Shown piece after piece: positions 7,213 to 15,657 of a stretch of DNA of 39,584 bases. The DNA lies in NCBI GenBank assembly GCA_024653675.1, contig JANLIB010000094.1, positions 1 to 39,584 on the forward strand. Reading direction: 5' to 3'. Position 1 is the stretch's first letter, and every line of letters begins with the position of its first letter. The notes beneath the pieces are model-generated. The model was not told the origin of the DNA. It saw nothing but the letters and a program-made list of their open reading frames with translations, and did not search any database. This DNA comes from Gallionella sp. (lineage in GTDB: Bacteria; Pseudomonadota; Gammaproteobacteria; Burkholderiales; Gallionellaceae). The translations under genes and the position numbers were made by a program.

Positions 7213-9939
7213 TCAATACATGCCTAAGGCTTTTTCGACAGCACCTATATCAATCACACCATTCTGCGGCCGGATAGTGCGAAAGAAATCCGACCACACT
7301 GGAACACCTGAACCGCCATCGATGGCATAACTTTCCGGCATGGGTATCCAATCCGTAATGAGTATCGGTGGCGTCGCGGTGAACAGCGGCGAGGTGTTCT
7401 TTACTTGATCATCGTTTGAGTTGTTCGACTCCGTATAGCAAGCAACTCCGCATGCACTGCTGTCGATTAGGACGGAATTACTCGCAGACGGTGCGTAGGC
7501 CAGATTGTTCCGCACTGTAACATTGGTTACTCCGGATTCAATCAGAGCAGCAGCGAAATTCGTGTTAGCATCTTCGCTGTAAGCCGTATTATTGTAAATT
7601 CTAACTTGGTCTGGAGGCGGTGCAGGGCTGTTACTGCCACTGGGGCCTTCTCGCTTTACGTTAACGCAATATCTCCCGTTTGATCCTCCTGTCAAGTCGC
7701 AGATATTGTTCCGCGCGGTAATCTCACTGCCACCAACGACGATCGCGCTTCTGGTTAGCGACAGATTAGCCTGATACCAGTTGCGTTCAACTATCACATT
7801 TCGTACCCGCTCGTCATTAAACTCATTTTGCGGTCCCAGGTGCATCAAATATCCCTGGTTTCCGGCAAGGACTTTGTTATCTGAAATAACATTGAGTTCG
7901 GTATATCCACCCGTTGACCCACCCAAGCCGTGAGGCAGCTCGCTATTAAGATAACCGGATGATTCCGATGCGCATCTTCCATTGCTGCCAGTAGCACTTC
8001 CGGTTGCACACCATATTGGACCGTGCATCTTGATAATCAAGCCCCCTGCTCTGTAGAACGAGTTGTTCGATATAACCAGTTTGTATCCTTGCGGTATCCG
8101 TATTATGTGCGACCCTGTTGCCATATTGTCTGCTGTATTTCCAAGTGAATTTCCCAGAATGGCACTGTTGTTTAGTGTCGCATATATGCTCCAACCGGCA
8201 CCGCTGCCACCCTGGATATGGATCGGCGTAAAGGTTGAGTCGACGATGGCAATCTGTTCATAAATGGAATGCCCACCGGGGGTGGTGGTGTTCGCAATAT
8301 CCAACGTGGTCGATGCGAACGCAAAACCCTCATGCGCGTCATGTACATTCATTCGCAGAATCGTCAGTTGATCGATGCCTCCGCCTGATTGGAAGCCGTA
8401 TGACGCAGACTTGCTCAGGCCATCAAAATCCAAATCCATTACCCGCCAATCTTTGATTCCAGGTGTCGAAGAGCCAGAAAATAGCAAAATGGCTGTGTCG
8501 CCTGTCATCTGTACTATCGGAGGTGCTCCCGTTGTACCAAATGCTCCCACGATTCCAGGCCCAGTTTTGTTAATTCTAGCTGATGATGGCGCGTTGAATG
8601 TGTCACCAGATTTGAAAAGTACTCGTTTACCCGTAAGCGCATAACTACTGATCGCAGTTGCAAAGTTTGACTCCTGCGCCGTGCTGGCGTCAGCAGGACA
8701 ACCGCCCACTCCCGCGGTGGGGAGGGCTGTCGCGCCAACACATATGGTGTTCGTTCCCGCAAACACCGTATCGGGATCCTGAACCACGATCTGGGCGCAA
8801 CTGTTCGACACCGTGTTTGTGCCGTCCGTTGCGGTCAAGGCAACGGTATAGATGCCGGGCGTCTCGAACACATGCGCCGCCACCGGGCCGGTAGCGGAGT
8901 TCTTGCTGCTGACGCCGGGTTGGGCGCCGCTTACCCAGGTGCCTGAACCGGGATCATCGAAATCCCAGCGATATTCAAGATCATGGAACGGCTTTGTCGT
9001 TGCGGTAGCGGTAGTGGCCGTGGCGTCAAAGAATACCGCCAGCGGCGCAACGCCGTTAAAGCGGCTTGGGTCATTGGAAAGGGTAATGGCGCCGGTATCC
9101 CCGGTGGTCGAGCAGCCGGAGATCATGCCGCCCGCCAGTTGCCAGACCCCGGTTGCGTCATTAGCAACGAAGGTTGCAGCAATGGTAAAGCTCGTGTCGG
9201 TTCTGCTGGCAACCGTGTAGGTGCCGTCATAGCTGGTGGTTCCGCTGATGGTGATGGCTGTGCCGACGGTCAGGGTGTTTGCCGAGGTGACGGTGACACT
9301 GCCTACGCCCGCACTGGCAAAACCGGATATGACCGAGGAAACGTTTGAGGGAGCGACGGTGATGGTGACGCTCTGGTTGGCCGACCCGCCCGCGCCTGTG
9401 CACGTTACGGTGTAGGTGGTGGTTGCCGTCAGAGCCCCTGTGTCGAATAATCCTGTTGTGCTGGTTCCGCCAGAGCCGGAAGATGAGGAGCATGAGGTGC
9501 TGTTGGTCGATGTCCAGCTGACTGTGGTGCTGTCGTTATAGGCGATTAAAGTTGATCCAGAGGATACGGATACGACAGGGGCGGAAGCGGAACCAACGGT
9601 GATGGTTATGCTCTGGCTGGTCGATCCATTCGCACCTGTGCACGTTACGGTATAGGTAGTGGTTGTGGTCAGAGCCCCTGTGTCGAATGATCCTGTTGTG
9701 CCGGATCCGCCGGAGCCGGAAGTAGAGGAGCAAGAGGTGCTGTTGGTCGAAGTCCATGTGATTGTGGTACTGCTGCCACTGGCGATTGAAGTCGAAGTTG
9801 CGGTAAGAAGTACGGTTGGGGTGGTAATGGTAGTTGTAGAACCCCCGCCGCCACACGCGGTAAGGACAGATACTGCCAGCAATACCGCAAAAAAGTTTCG
9901 CAGTATTGTTATTGAACCGGCTGCGCTGTTTTTCAACAT
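7213..9939 (-). CDS. Secreted lipoprotein with Ig-like repeats, PKD domain and right-handed beta-helix
   Basis: A 908-aa predicted lipoprotein. The signal peptide ends in a lipobox (VLTAC, Cys29) followed by GGGGS, so it is probably outer-membrane anchored. Residues about 41-116 and 121-196 are two near-identical Ser/Thr-rich Ig-like repeats with an 80-residue period. Residues about 287-388 form a PKD domain (APLAVFFDAT, YRWDFDDPG, HVFETPGIYTVALTATDG). Residues about 390-900 have the Asn-ladder pattern of a parallel beta-helix (VISNNSFYRAGG, VRIYNNTAYS, VTVRNNLAYA) typical of polysaccharide lyases, epimerases and adhesins. AAAGGA precedes the ATG. In a polysaccharide locus it may bind or process the polymer; catalytic residues cannot be assigned. 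Confidence 0.82.
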   Translation of the reverse strand: MLKNSAAGSITILRNFFAVLLAVSVLTACGGGGSTTTITTPTVLLTATSTSIASGSSTTITWTSTNSTSCSSTSGSGGSGTTGSFDTGALTTTTTYTVTCTGANGSTSQSITITVGSASAPVVSVSSGSTLIAYNDSTTVSWTSTNSTSCSSSSGSGGTSTTGLFDTGALTATTTYTVTCTGAGGSANQSVTITVAPSNVSSVISGFASAGVGSVTVTSANTLTVGTAITISGTTSYDGTYTVASRTDTSFTIAATFVANDATGVWQLAGGMISGCSTTGDTGAITLSNDPSRFNGVAPLAVFFDATATTATATTKPFHDLEYRWDFDDPGSGTWVSGAQPGVSSKNSATGPVAAHVFETPGIYTVALTATDGTNTVSNSCAQIVVQDPDTVFAGTNTICVGATALPTAGVGGCPADASTAQESNFATAISSYALTGKRVLFKSGDTFNAPSSARINKTGPGIVGAFGTTGAPPIVQMTGDTAILLFSGSSTPGIKDWRVMDLDFDGLSKSASYGFQSGGGIDQLTILRMNVHDAHEGFAFASTTLDIANTTTPGGHSIYEQIAIVDSTFTPIHIQGGSGAGWSIYATLNNSAILGNSLGNTADNMATGSHIIRIPQGYKLVISNNSFYRAGGLIIKMHGPIWCATGSATGSNGRCASESSGYLNSELPHGLGGSTGGYTELNVISDNKVLAGNQGYLMHLGPQNEFNDERVRNVIVERNWYQANLSLTRSAIVVGGSEITARNNICDLTGGSNGRYCVNVKREGPSGSNSPAPPPDQVRIYNNTAYSEDANTNFAAALIESGVTNVTVRNNLAYAPSASNSVLIDSSACGVACYTESNNSNDDQVKNTSPLFTATPPILITDWIPMPESYAIDGGSGVPVWSDFFRTIRPQNGVIDIGAVEKALGMY
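9356..9530. repeat. Internal coding repeat, copy 2 (Ig-like module)
   Basis: This stretch of the lipoprotein gene is closely similar to 9596-9770 at an exact 240-base offset, equal to 80 codons. Shared blocks include GCCTGTGCACGTTACGGT and GAGGTGCTGTTGGTCGA. It reflects an in-frame module duplication that could expand or contract by recombination or slippage. Confidence 0.85.
9596..9770. repeat. Internal coding repeat, copy 1 (Ig-like module)
   Basis: Partner of 9356-9530 at a 240-base offset. It encodes the first Ig-like module just after the lipobox region. Divergence between copies is modest, suggesting a fairly recent duplication or ongoing conversion. Confidence 0.85.
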
Positions 9940-10401
9940 AATAGTATCCTTTCGATGGGTCTATTGCTGAATTCAAGATTAAGCGTTTCGCTTTGCGCTG
10001 AAGCACCGGCAAGGCCATGTGCCGAAAGGTTTGAGCGCTCTATGATCCATGATTGGCGGGCAATATAGTCCTTTCTGTGCCAGCCATGCAATACCGCTCG
10101 TCCTTTCTGTAATACCGTCTGCCCTGAGATGTACTTCACATATATGTCAAACCTCTACCGTCACCCTGGCATTGCCAGAGGATATATCTTCATGGGACAA
10201 GTTTGGCAAATTCTTGCTATGCATGGAGCTATTCTTCCGGAAAATCGTTTTTCAGGGATGGCTCTTGCTTTAAGAGAAAACGGTGAAGCCATTCGCAGCA
10301 TGGTATACATGGCCTTTCCCGTCGTCTTGGGTGCCGACGATGCAAAACGCTTTCTCATCTGCATAGACAATCGCGTTGCAGTAACCTTTCTTTGGCTTAG
10401 C
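9940..10401. other. Intergenic stretch upstream of the beta-helix lipoprotein
   Basis: About 460 bases between the M55 peptidase and the lipoprotein. It should hold the lipoprotein promoter and leader. A short near-direct repeat is visible (TCCTTTCTGT twice and AATACCG twice within 10065-10120). Overlapping frames on both strands (10129-10536 plus, 10161-10466 minus) run into the M55 gene and match nothing I recognise, so they are not called. Confidence 0.5.
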
Positions 10402-11208
10402 TTATTCCTTCCCAAGTACCGCTGTGAGGCTGTCGCCTCGCAGGGTTTGTGGCGGACGTGGCACAAAACCGAACTTCAACTTGAAGTGCTTGCGGAATTC
10501 GAAAGGGGGTTCCGGGAAAAAGGAAGGGCGCAGTGACGGGTCTGATAGATCGCGTTCCAGAATTTGTTTTGCGCTATCGGTAAGCCGGGTGCAGGCATGC
10601 GCTGGCTCCAGATGACGCGCCGAAGTGAGGCTCAGGCTTTCCTTAACCTGGACCCGGAGGATGCCAGGTACCAGCGATTGCGCCTCGTTACACGCCACGT
10701 TATCGCCCGAAAAGAAGACAGTGGGAATTTTCGCCAGAGCCCATGCGTAGAGCGCCCGCAGGTCGAACTCTCCGATGGGTCGGCCATTCAGTTTGTAGCT
10801 GCGAATGCGTCGGCTGCTGTAAGTATGGGAGAGGGTGCCACCGCTTCCTTCCATTGCATGCTGACCAACGAAGCCCAGCGCATCGACCGGCACCTCTCCC
10901 CTTAGCGACTCGCGCAGCAGACCGGTGAAGTTCCTGGCGTCATCGTGACGATAAAACGTTACGCGCCGATCGAGTCGTTCAGGAAGCAGGCCGCCACAGC
11001 CGTGGCCGTCCCAGACTGAGATGCGCAGCAGTGTTGGACCTGGAATGTCAGGGGGTCCGAGCAGGGCTCTTATGACACTGTTTACCTCATCAGTCGCCAG
11101 TGCTTTTGCAGCTTCGTGACGCGGCCCGCTTTGCGTCTGTTCCCAGGACTCGACCCCGGCCACACCCTCGATGTCGGTGACCAGGAAAATATGCCGCCAG
11201 CCAGCCAT
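10402..11208 (-). CDS. M55 family metallopeptidase (DppA-like D-aminopeptidase fold)
   Basis: A 268-aa protein of the zinc-dependent M55 family, whose founder DppA is a D-aminopeptidase. The metal-ligand pattern is kept: TDIEGVAG (Asp12, Glu14), VWDGHGCGG (His69), GFVGQHAMEG (His117), NGRPIGEFDL (Glu147) and a later FFSGDN. The longest frame begins 40 codons earlier inside the CapK-like gene, but the chosen ATG follows GAGGAAG and lies only 11 bases after the CapK stop, implying one operon. An M55 enzyme is unexpected in a polysaccharide locus. It might process a D-amino-acid or amide substituent or precursor. The substrate is unknown. Confidence 0.82.
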   Translation of the reverse strand: MAGWRHIFLVTDIEGVAGVESWEQTQSGPRHEAAKALATDEVNSVIRALLGPPDIPGPTLLRISVWDGHGCGGLLPERLDRRVTFYRHDDARNFTGLLRESLRGEVPVDALGFVGQHAMEGSGGTLSHTYSSRRIRSYKLNGRPIGEFDLRALYAWALAKIPTVFFSGDNVACNEAQSLVPGILRVQVKESLSLTSARHLEPAHACTRLTDSAKQILERDLSDPSLRPSFFPEPPFEFRKHFKLKFGFVPRPPQTLRGDSLTAVLGKE

Positions 11209-11219
11209 TGCCTGCTTCC

Positions 11220-12584
11220 TCACTCTTTCAGCTCGGACACGATCCAGCGCGTTTTGCCGCTTGCCGCGACCGGCAGCGAGTCGACAATTCGCACCACCAA
11301 CGACATTGTTTCGCCGAGCGAATCGCAAATGGTTTTTTCGACGGAACGCTTGACCTTTTCCGCCGATGCTCCAGGCACGACGATTTCAATGTCAAGACTG
11401 TCGAGTCTCCGCTGGATTACACGAAACTGTGCAACCTCCGGCAGGCGGTCGAAGAGATGGGTGAAGAAAAGGCCGTGAATCATCCGCCCTTGGGGTGTTC
11501 GGATCGAGTCATGCACCCGGCCGCCAAGTTCCTCGATCAGCGGCAAAGTGCGACCGCAAGCGCAGGTCTTCGCGCTGGGTGCGGCGAAATCTCCGATTTT
11601 GTAGCGCAGAAGCGGATGTGTCCACTCGTTCAGATTGGTGATTACCAATTCCGCCTGCTCGCCTGGCATGGCCTGCCTGCCGTTAACGAGAAACTCGATC
11701 AGCAGATTGTCATGGCTGACATGAAGGCCGTGATCGGGGCATTCAAAGGCGATTATGCCAAGTTCGGTGCAACCATATTCCGTTACGGTCGGGCAGCCCA
11801 GGACAGATTCGATGCGGTCGCGCTGTGTCCGGGTCAGTCCTTCTCCGGTATAGATTGCCGCCTCAATGCCGAGTTTTTTACCGTCGAGCCCGAGTCGCTC
11901 CAGTCCGGTACAGAAACGCAAGAGACCTGATGCAATTGTCCGCAGCATGCGTGGGCGGGTGTGCAGAAAGGTCTTGTAACCCTGGGCGATGGCCGCGTCA
12001 TCGAGCATGTAGACATCGACCATGCTGATATTCTTAAGTGACCAAGACACGCGACGCTTGAGTGCGGCGAACCGGCCGCTTGCAGTGCCAGTAAGGTCGG
12101 ACAGGCCGCTCCAGATCATTCCTTCGCGGACACCGAAATCCATGCCCCACCAGCGCCGTCCCCGCGCCAGGGCTGCGAAGGTGTTGGCGCTAATGGAGCG
12201 TCGATCAAGGCGAAAGAAAAATGGCTCCCCCGTGGAGCCGCTGGATGCCCAGACGTCATAAGGGGGACTTTCGCCGGCTGCTTCGAACCTGTCGTAGCCG
12301 GCCCGCAGATCGGTTTTGGAGATGATCGGCAGGGCGTTGATATCGGCAAAGCTGCGCAGGTCGCCTGGTTCAAATCCGCTTTGCTTCATGGCATCGCGAT
12401 AGAACGGGACGCGCGCATGGCAGTACGTCAATAGGTCGCGCAGTTTCGCCAGATTCTGCTGTTCCACCTGCTCTCTGGGTAGCCACTGGCTTTGTTCCAG
12501 CGCCGCCAGCGCGGGTCGGTAATCCCAGCCACGAGACGTCTGTACCAGGTCTACCCAGGTCTTGGCAAAGCGATTACGTATCAT
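11220..12584 (-). CDS. CapK/PaaK-type adenylate-forming enzyme (phenylacetate-CoA ligase-like)
   Basis: A 454-aa member of the ANL superfamily related to phenylacetate-CoA ligase, coenzyme F390 synthetase and CapK. Motifs include the ATP-binding loop WASSGSTGEP at 112-121, EYGCTELG at 269-276, RYKIGD at 327-332 and a C-terminal Lys in ASGKTRW. Such enzymes activate a carboxylate as an adenylate and load it on CoA or a carrier protein. A longer start at 12614 exists, but the ATG at 12584 has AAGGG before it and overlaps the GT4 gene by only 11 bases. An ACP (17991) and a FemAB-like transferase (15658) in the same strand run suggest a loading-and-transfer pathway. Confidence 0.87.
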   Translation of the reverse strand: MIRNRFAKTWVDLVQTSRGWDYRPALAALEQSQWLPREQVEQQNLAKLRDLLTYCHARVPFYRDAMKQSGFEPGDLRSFADINALPIISKTDLRAGYDRFEAAGESPPYDVWASSGSTGEPFFFRLDRRSISANTFAALARGRRWWGMDFGVREGMIWSGLSDLTGTASGRFAALKRRVSWSLKNISMVDVYMLDDAAIAQGYKTFLHTRPRMLRTIASGLLRFCTGLERLGLDGKKLGIEAAIYTGEGLTRTQRDRIESVLGCPTVTEYGCTELGIIAFECPDHGLHVSHDNLLIEFLVNGRQAMPGEQAELVITNLNEWTHPLLRYKIGDFAAPSAKTCACGRTLPLIEELGGRVHDSIRTPQGRMIHGLFFTHLFDRLPEVAQFRVIQRRLDSLDIEIVVPGASAEKVKRSVEKTICDSLGETMSLVVRIVDSLPVAASGKTRWIVSELKE

Positions 12585-13686
12585 GTGAGCCCTTTCCGGC
12601 AGTGAGTTGTGCATAGAGCGTCAGGGTGCGCTCGGCGATGACGCCGGTGTCCCACATCCTGCGTGCGCGAGCTTGTGCCTGCTGTCCGAGGCGTAAACAG
12701 AGAGCAGGGTCACGGAATAGCCGCGCAAGGCGATCGGCAAGTGCATCAACATCGCGTGCTTCAATCACGAATCCGGTCTCGCCGTCCTTGATCATTTCAG
12801 GTATGGCGCCCACTGCTGTTGCAATCACTGGAAGCGCAGCCGCCATCCCTTCTATGATCGAAACGGGCATGTTTTCGGTATGGGAAGGGAGGATAAGAAC
12901 ATCGGCATCGCGAATCGCCTGCTCCTTGGTATCCCCGGAAACGGTGCCGAGGAACTCAATTCTGTCGCGGATGCCGCATTGCAGCGCTTCTTGTTCGAGG
13001 AGAATGCGGGTGCCGGGATCACGGTCATCGCCGCCAAGGGCGAGCACCAGATTGGGAAACTCGGGTGCAAGTTTGGCGACAGCTTTGATTGCATCGAAAT
13101 GGCCCTTGCGCTCGCAGAAGTTGGCAAGGAACAATATTCTTCGACATTGTCGTGGCGGGCGTGACGCCAACCGCTCGTAGGCACTGCAATCGACCGGGTT
13201 CGGAATAACCTCTATTGCTGTGCGAGGCTCGATTGCTGTGACACGACTGCGCCACTCCTCGGAGAGAACGACCAAACGCGTAGCTGAGCGCAAGATGAGG
13301 CGGATTAGCCAGCGTTGCATTCCGCCAGCGCGCTCGAAAACCTGATGAAAGTCTCCACCGTGAATGCGCAAAAGCGCCGGACGCCCAACTAGTCGTGCAC
13401 CGAACATTATCGCCGCATGGCTATACAGGCTGCGATCGCTTACCGCATGGATGTCAGCGAGCACTGCGCCCGAACGTAACATCCGCAACGCGGTCTTGGC
13501 GATGAGCCAGATGCCGTAGGTGAGGCGTTCGGAAAGCTTGCGATCTCGTGGCTGTCGAAAAGTGCTGATCACATCGATATCGTAGCAGTCGCGAACCCGC
13601 GACTCGACGAAGGCGCGAACCGATGAGCTGACTCCACATGCCACTTGGGGTGGCCGCACCGGGCCAAAAACGAGGATTTTTTCCAT
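12574..13686 (-). CDS. Glycosyltransferase family 4 (GT-B fold)
   Basis: A 370-aa cytoplasmic GT4 enzyme adding a sugar from a nucleotide sugar. The N-terminus is MEKILVFGPVRPPQ with ACGVSSS, the linker contains VIPNPVDCSAY, and the C-terminal Rossmann domain has ILFLANFCERKGH, then LPSHTENMPVSIIEGMAA and GFVIEARD, the standard nucleotide-sugar binding region with its EX7E-like Glu. The longest frame starts at a TTG (13794) with an extra, non-homologous 36-residue leader; the ATG at 13686 gives the expected family start, though its ribosome site is weak. It is first in the tight GT4-CapK-M55 cluster. Confidence 0.9.
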   Translation of the reverse strand: MEKILVFGPVRPPQVACGVSSSVRAFVESRVRDCYDIDVISTFRQPRDRKLSERLTYGIWLIAKTALRMLRSGAVLADIHAVSDRSLYSHAAIMFGARLVGRPALLRIHGGDFHQVFERAGGMQRWLIRLILRSATRLVVLSEEWRSRVTAIEPRTAIEVIPNPVDCSAYERLASRPPRQCRRILFLANFCERKGHFDAIKAVAKLAPEFPNLVLALGGDDRDPGTRILLEQEALQCGIRDRIEFLGTVSGDTKEQAIRDADVLILPSHTENMPVSIIEGMAAALPVIATAVGAIPEMIKDGETGFVIEARDVDALADRLARLFRDPALCLRLGQQAQARARRMWDTGVIAERTLTLYAQLTAGKGSHDT

Positions 13687-13900
13687 TGCTTTACGCAGTT
13701 GGGCTGCATTTGTCAGAAGCGAAATTATTCGCGCGTAGCCTGTTGCCAGTACGAATAGTATTGCACCTGCAGAAGTGCCAACCGGTTTCTCCAAGGATCA
13801 TTACTCTCTGAACTAGTTCACAAAGCCCGCTGCTTGGCAAAATAGCTTTCATTATTCTCTTCCATAGGCTGCTTAAGTGTCTATCACCTGTCGTCGATTG

Positions 13901-14473
13901 CTATGGCAGTACTTGATTAGTGCTAGTGGCGGTTTCCTGATCCGCGCCTCGCGCAACAGGCGAAAGAGATCGCGGGATCACCCTGCCTGGCGGGGTAAGG
14001 ATGATAGAATCCGGAGGCACGTCCCGCGTGACGACACAGTTTGCGCCAACCATTGAATGGTCACCGATTGTGACACCTCCCAGTACGCGCGCACCGGGGT
14101 AGATGTCAACATTATTTCCGATCTTCGGTGTACCGGGGATTTGTCCCGTGCCCAGCGTGACATCATGGAAGATCAGGCAATCTTTTCCGATTTCAACATT
14201 GTTTCCTATCATGACGTTGGTGGGGTGGATGAGCTTCAGACCTGCGCCGATGCGAGTGCCGCTACGCCCGGCCCAGAGGTGGACGTTGTGGTGGCGTAAC
14301 GTCAGTTTGAGAATGCGATACAGTATCCACATCGGAATCCGCAGGAATTTGCTGGGTAATGAATCTGCCCACATTCCAAACCGGTAGATCGCCACAATCC
14401 AGAACCCGGGATTTGTATACCATCTGCCATGATCCTCGTATTTGGTGATGTCACGCCGCAAATTCTCAAACAT
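13901..14473 (-). CDS. Serine acetyltransferase-like hexapeptide-repeat acyltransferase
   Basis: A 190-aa left-handed beta-helix acetyltransferase of the CysE/LbH-SAT type found in polysaccharide loci. After an N-terminal helical region (MFENLRRDITKYEDHGRWY), hexapeptide turns begin with GAGLKLIHPTNVMIGNNVEI and run through KIGNNVDIYPGARVLGGVTI, with the catalytic His in FHDVTLG. It uses acetyl-CoA. In this setting the acceptor is probably a sugar hydroxyl or amine rather than serine, but serine cannot be excluded. It lies between the GT4 gene (about 210 bases away) and the SGNH gene (29 bases away). Confidence 0.85.
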   Translation of the reverse strand: MFENLRRDITKYEDHGRWYTNPGFWIVAIYRFGMWADSLPSKFLRIPMWILYRILKLTLRHHNVHLWAGRSGTRIGAGLKLIHPTNVMIGNNVEIGKDCLIFHDVTLGTGQIPGTPKIGNNVDIYPGARVLGGVTIGDHSMVGANCVVTRDVPPDSIILTPPGRVIPRSLSPVARGADQETATSTNQVLP

Positions 14474-14502
14474 TATTTATTGCGCAGTAGTGGATGTTAT
14501 TC

Positions 14503-15336
14503 TTAACGGGTTTGTTTGCCGATCACAGGCTGATCCGGGATGGCGGCGAGAACGGAGACAAGCTCGCGTGCGGCGCGAAGTCTTCCGGTTGTGTTCAGAT
14601 GTCCGCCATCGTCAGTGTAGGAAGGGAACATCGCCGGCGCAACGTTGCCATTCCATTCTGTCGATACTGCTGACCCATCCGGTGCTGTGGACTCGATGCG
14701 TGCAATGTCAAAAATTGGTTCGCGTCCTTTGTATGCTTCGCGCATGAGAGAGTTGTATTCCTCGCGGCGCATGTTTTCGAGGGTTCCGTAGGGCGCGCGG
14801 CCGAGCAGCCGTTTCAGGCTTTGCTTGAATCCGCCCTGCACGGTGGTGAGTGGCGCGGTAACGTGCACAAAGGCCGTGCCGGGGTTTCTTGCCTTGAGAT
14901 CATTGATAGCGGTTTGATAGCGGGAGAAGAGCGCCTTCGCGTCCGTATTTGCGGTGAAGTCAACGTAGCAGAATTTTACCAGCGCAATGTCGAGTCCAGT
15001 GGGCTGTTGCCCCATGGCCTGTTCGAAACTCCTGATTTTGAGAAATGGATCTCCATTCCTGTCGACCAATGCGTGCCCGAATGTTGCCGGTCCTACGCCT
15101 CCGGCATTCTGCGTCTCTGCCATATGAACGGGGATGCCTGCCGTATTTGATAGCTGGCTGACACCGTCGAGAAGGTTTCTGCCAACCGACCGGTGCCCGA
15201 AAAATATTTTACGTTGCGCGATATGCTGCAGGTCTGCACGGAGATTTACGTCAACGTCGGAGGCAAAGGCATCGGCTGAAGCTCCAACGGTGGCAAAGGC
15301 AAGAAGAGTACCCGCAACTGTTTGAAAAGCTGACAT
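14503..15336 (-). CDS. Exported SGNH-hydrolase-like protein
   Basis: A 277-aa protein with a cleavable signal peptide (hydrophobic stretch followed by ADAFAS-D). The nucleophile motif is FFGHRSVGRN (Ser50), a GHxSVG variant of the GDS block, and the C-terminal catalytic pair sits in TDDGGHLNTTG, which has the Asp-x-x-His spacing. It probably acts in the periplasm as an O-acyl hydrolase or transferase on the polymer. AGGAGA five bases before the ATG fixes the start. It is followed after 29 bases by the acetyltransferase-like gene, so an acetyl-adding and acetyl-removing pair is plausible. Confidence 0.78.
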   Translation of the reverse strand: MSAFQTVAGTLLAFATVGASADAFASDVDVNLRADLQHIAQRKIFFGHRSVGRNLLDGVSQLSNTAGIPVHMAETQNAGGVGPATFGHALVDRNGDPFLKIRSFEQAMGQQPTGLDIALVKFCYVDFTANTDAKALFSRYQTAINDLKARNPGTAFVHVTAPLTTVQGGFKQSLKRLLGRAPYGTLENMRREEYNSLMREAYKGREPIFDIARIESTAPDGSAVSTEWNGNVAPAMFPSYTDDGGHLNTTGRLRAARELVSVLAAIPDQPVIGKQTR

Positions 15337-15657
15337 GTAATTCTCCTGAATTCTTAAAGGTAAATATAAAACGGATTAATCAGCAGTCAGCAATAAAGGC
15401 TACAAAATTACTATTGACCTGGCCAGCAAATAGTATAACCGTCATACCGGCGAAGGCCGGTATCCAGTGGCGCGCAAGGCGCGCCGATAATTTGTTTTTG
15501 CTGGATTCCGGATCAAGTCCGGAATGACGAGGTTCATAGTGTTTGTTTGCCGGATCAATAGTAAAACCGCATTGCATTAGGATATGGTGTAGCCATATTT
15601 ACTGACGGCTGTGTATTCACTTGTAACAGGCATTATTCTACACTTAAGTCAGTGTGT
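15337..15657. other. Intergenic stretch holding a MITE-like repeat
   Basis: About 320 bases between the SGNH gene and the FemAB-like gene. The main content is the inverted-repeat element at 15440-15529. The SGNH promoter may lie in the AT-rich part next to 15340-15420, but no clear box was identified. Confidence 0.5.
15440..15529. repeat. MITE-like dispersed repeat with inverted ends (90 bp)
   Basis: The ends CGTCATACCGG and CCGGAATGACG are inverted repeats with one mismatch. Within them lie a second pair (CCGGCGAAGGCCGG and CCGGATCAAGTCCGG) and a GCGCGCAAGGCGCGCC core. This matches the widespread family of non-coding repeats starting CGTCATTCCGGC. It carries no gene. Confidence 0.85.

Noticed and set aside
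10129-10536. 135-aa plus-strand frame upstream of the beta-helix gene
   Set aside because: It overlaps the M55 coding sequence on the opposite strand, resembles nothing I know and lacks a clear ribosome site.
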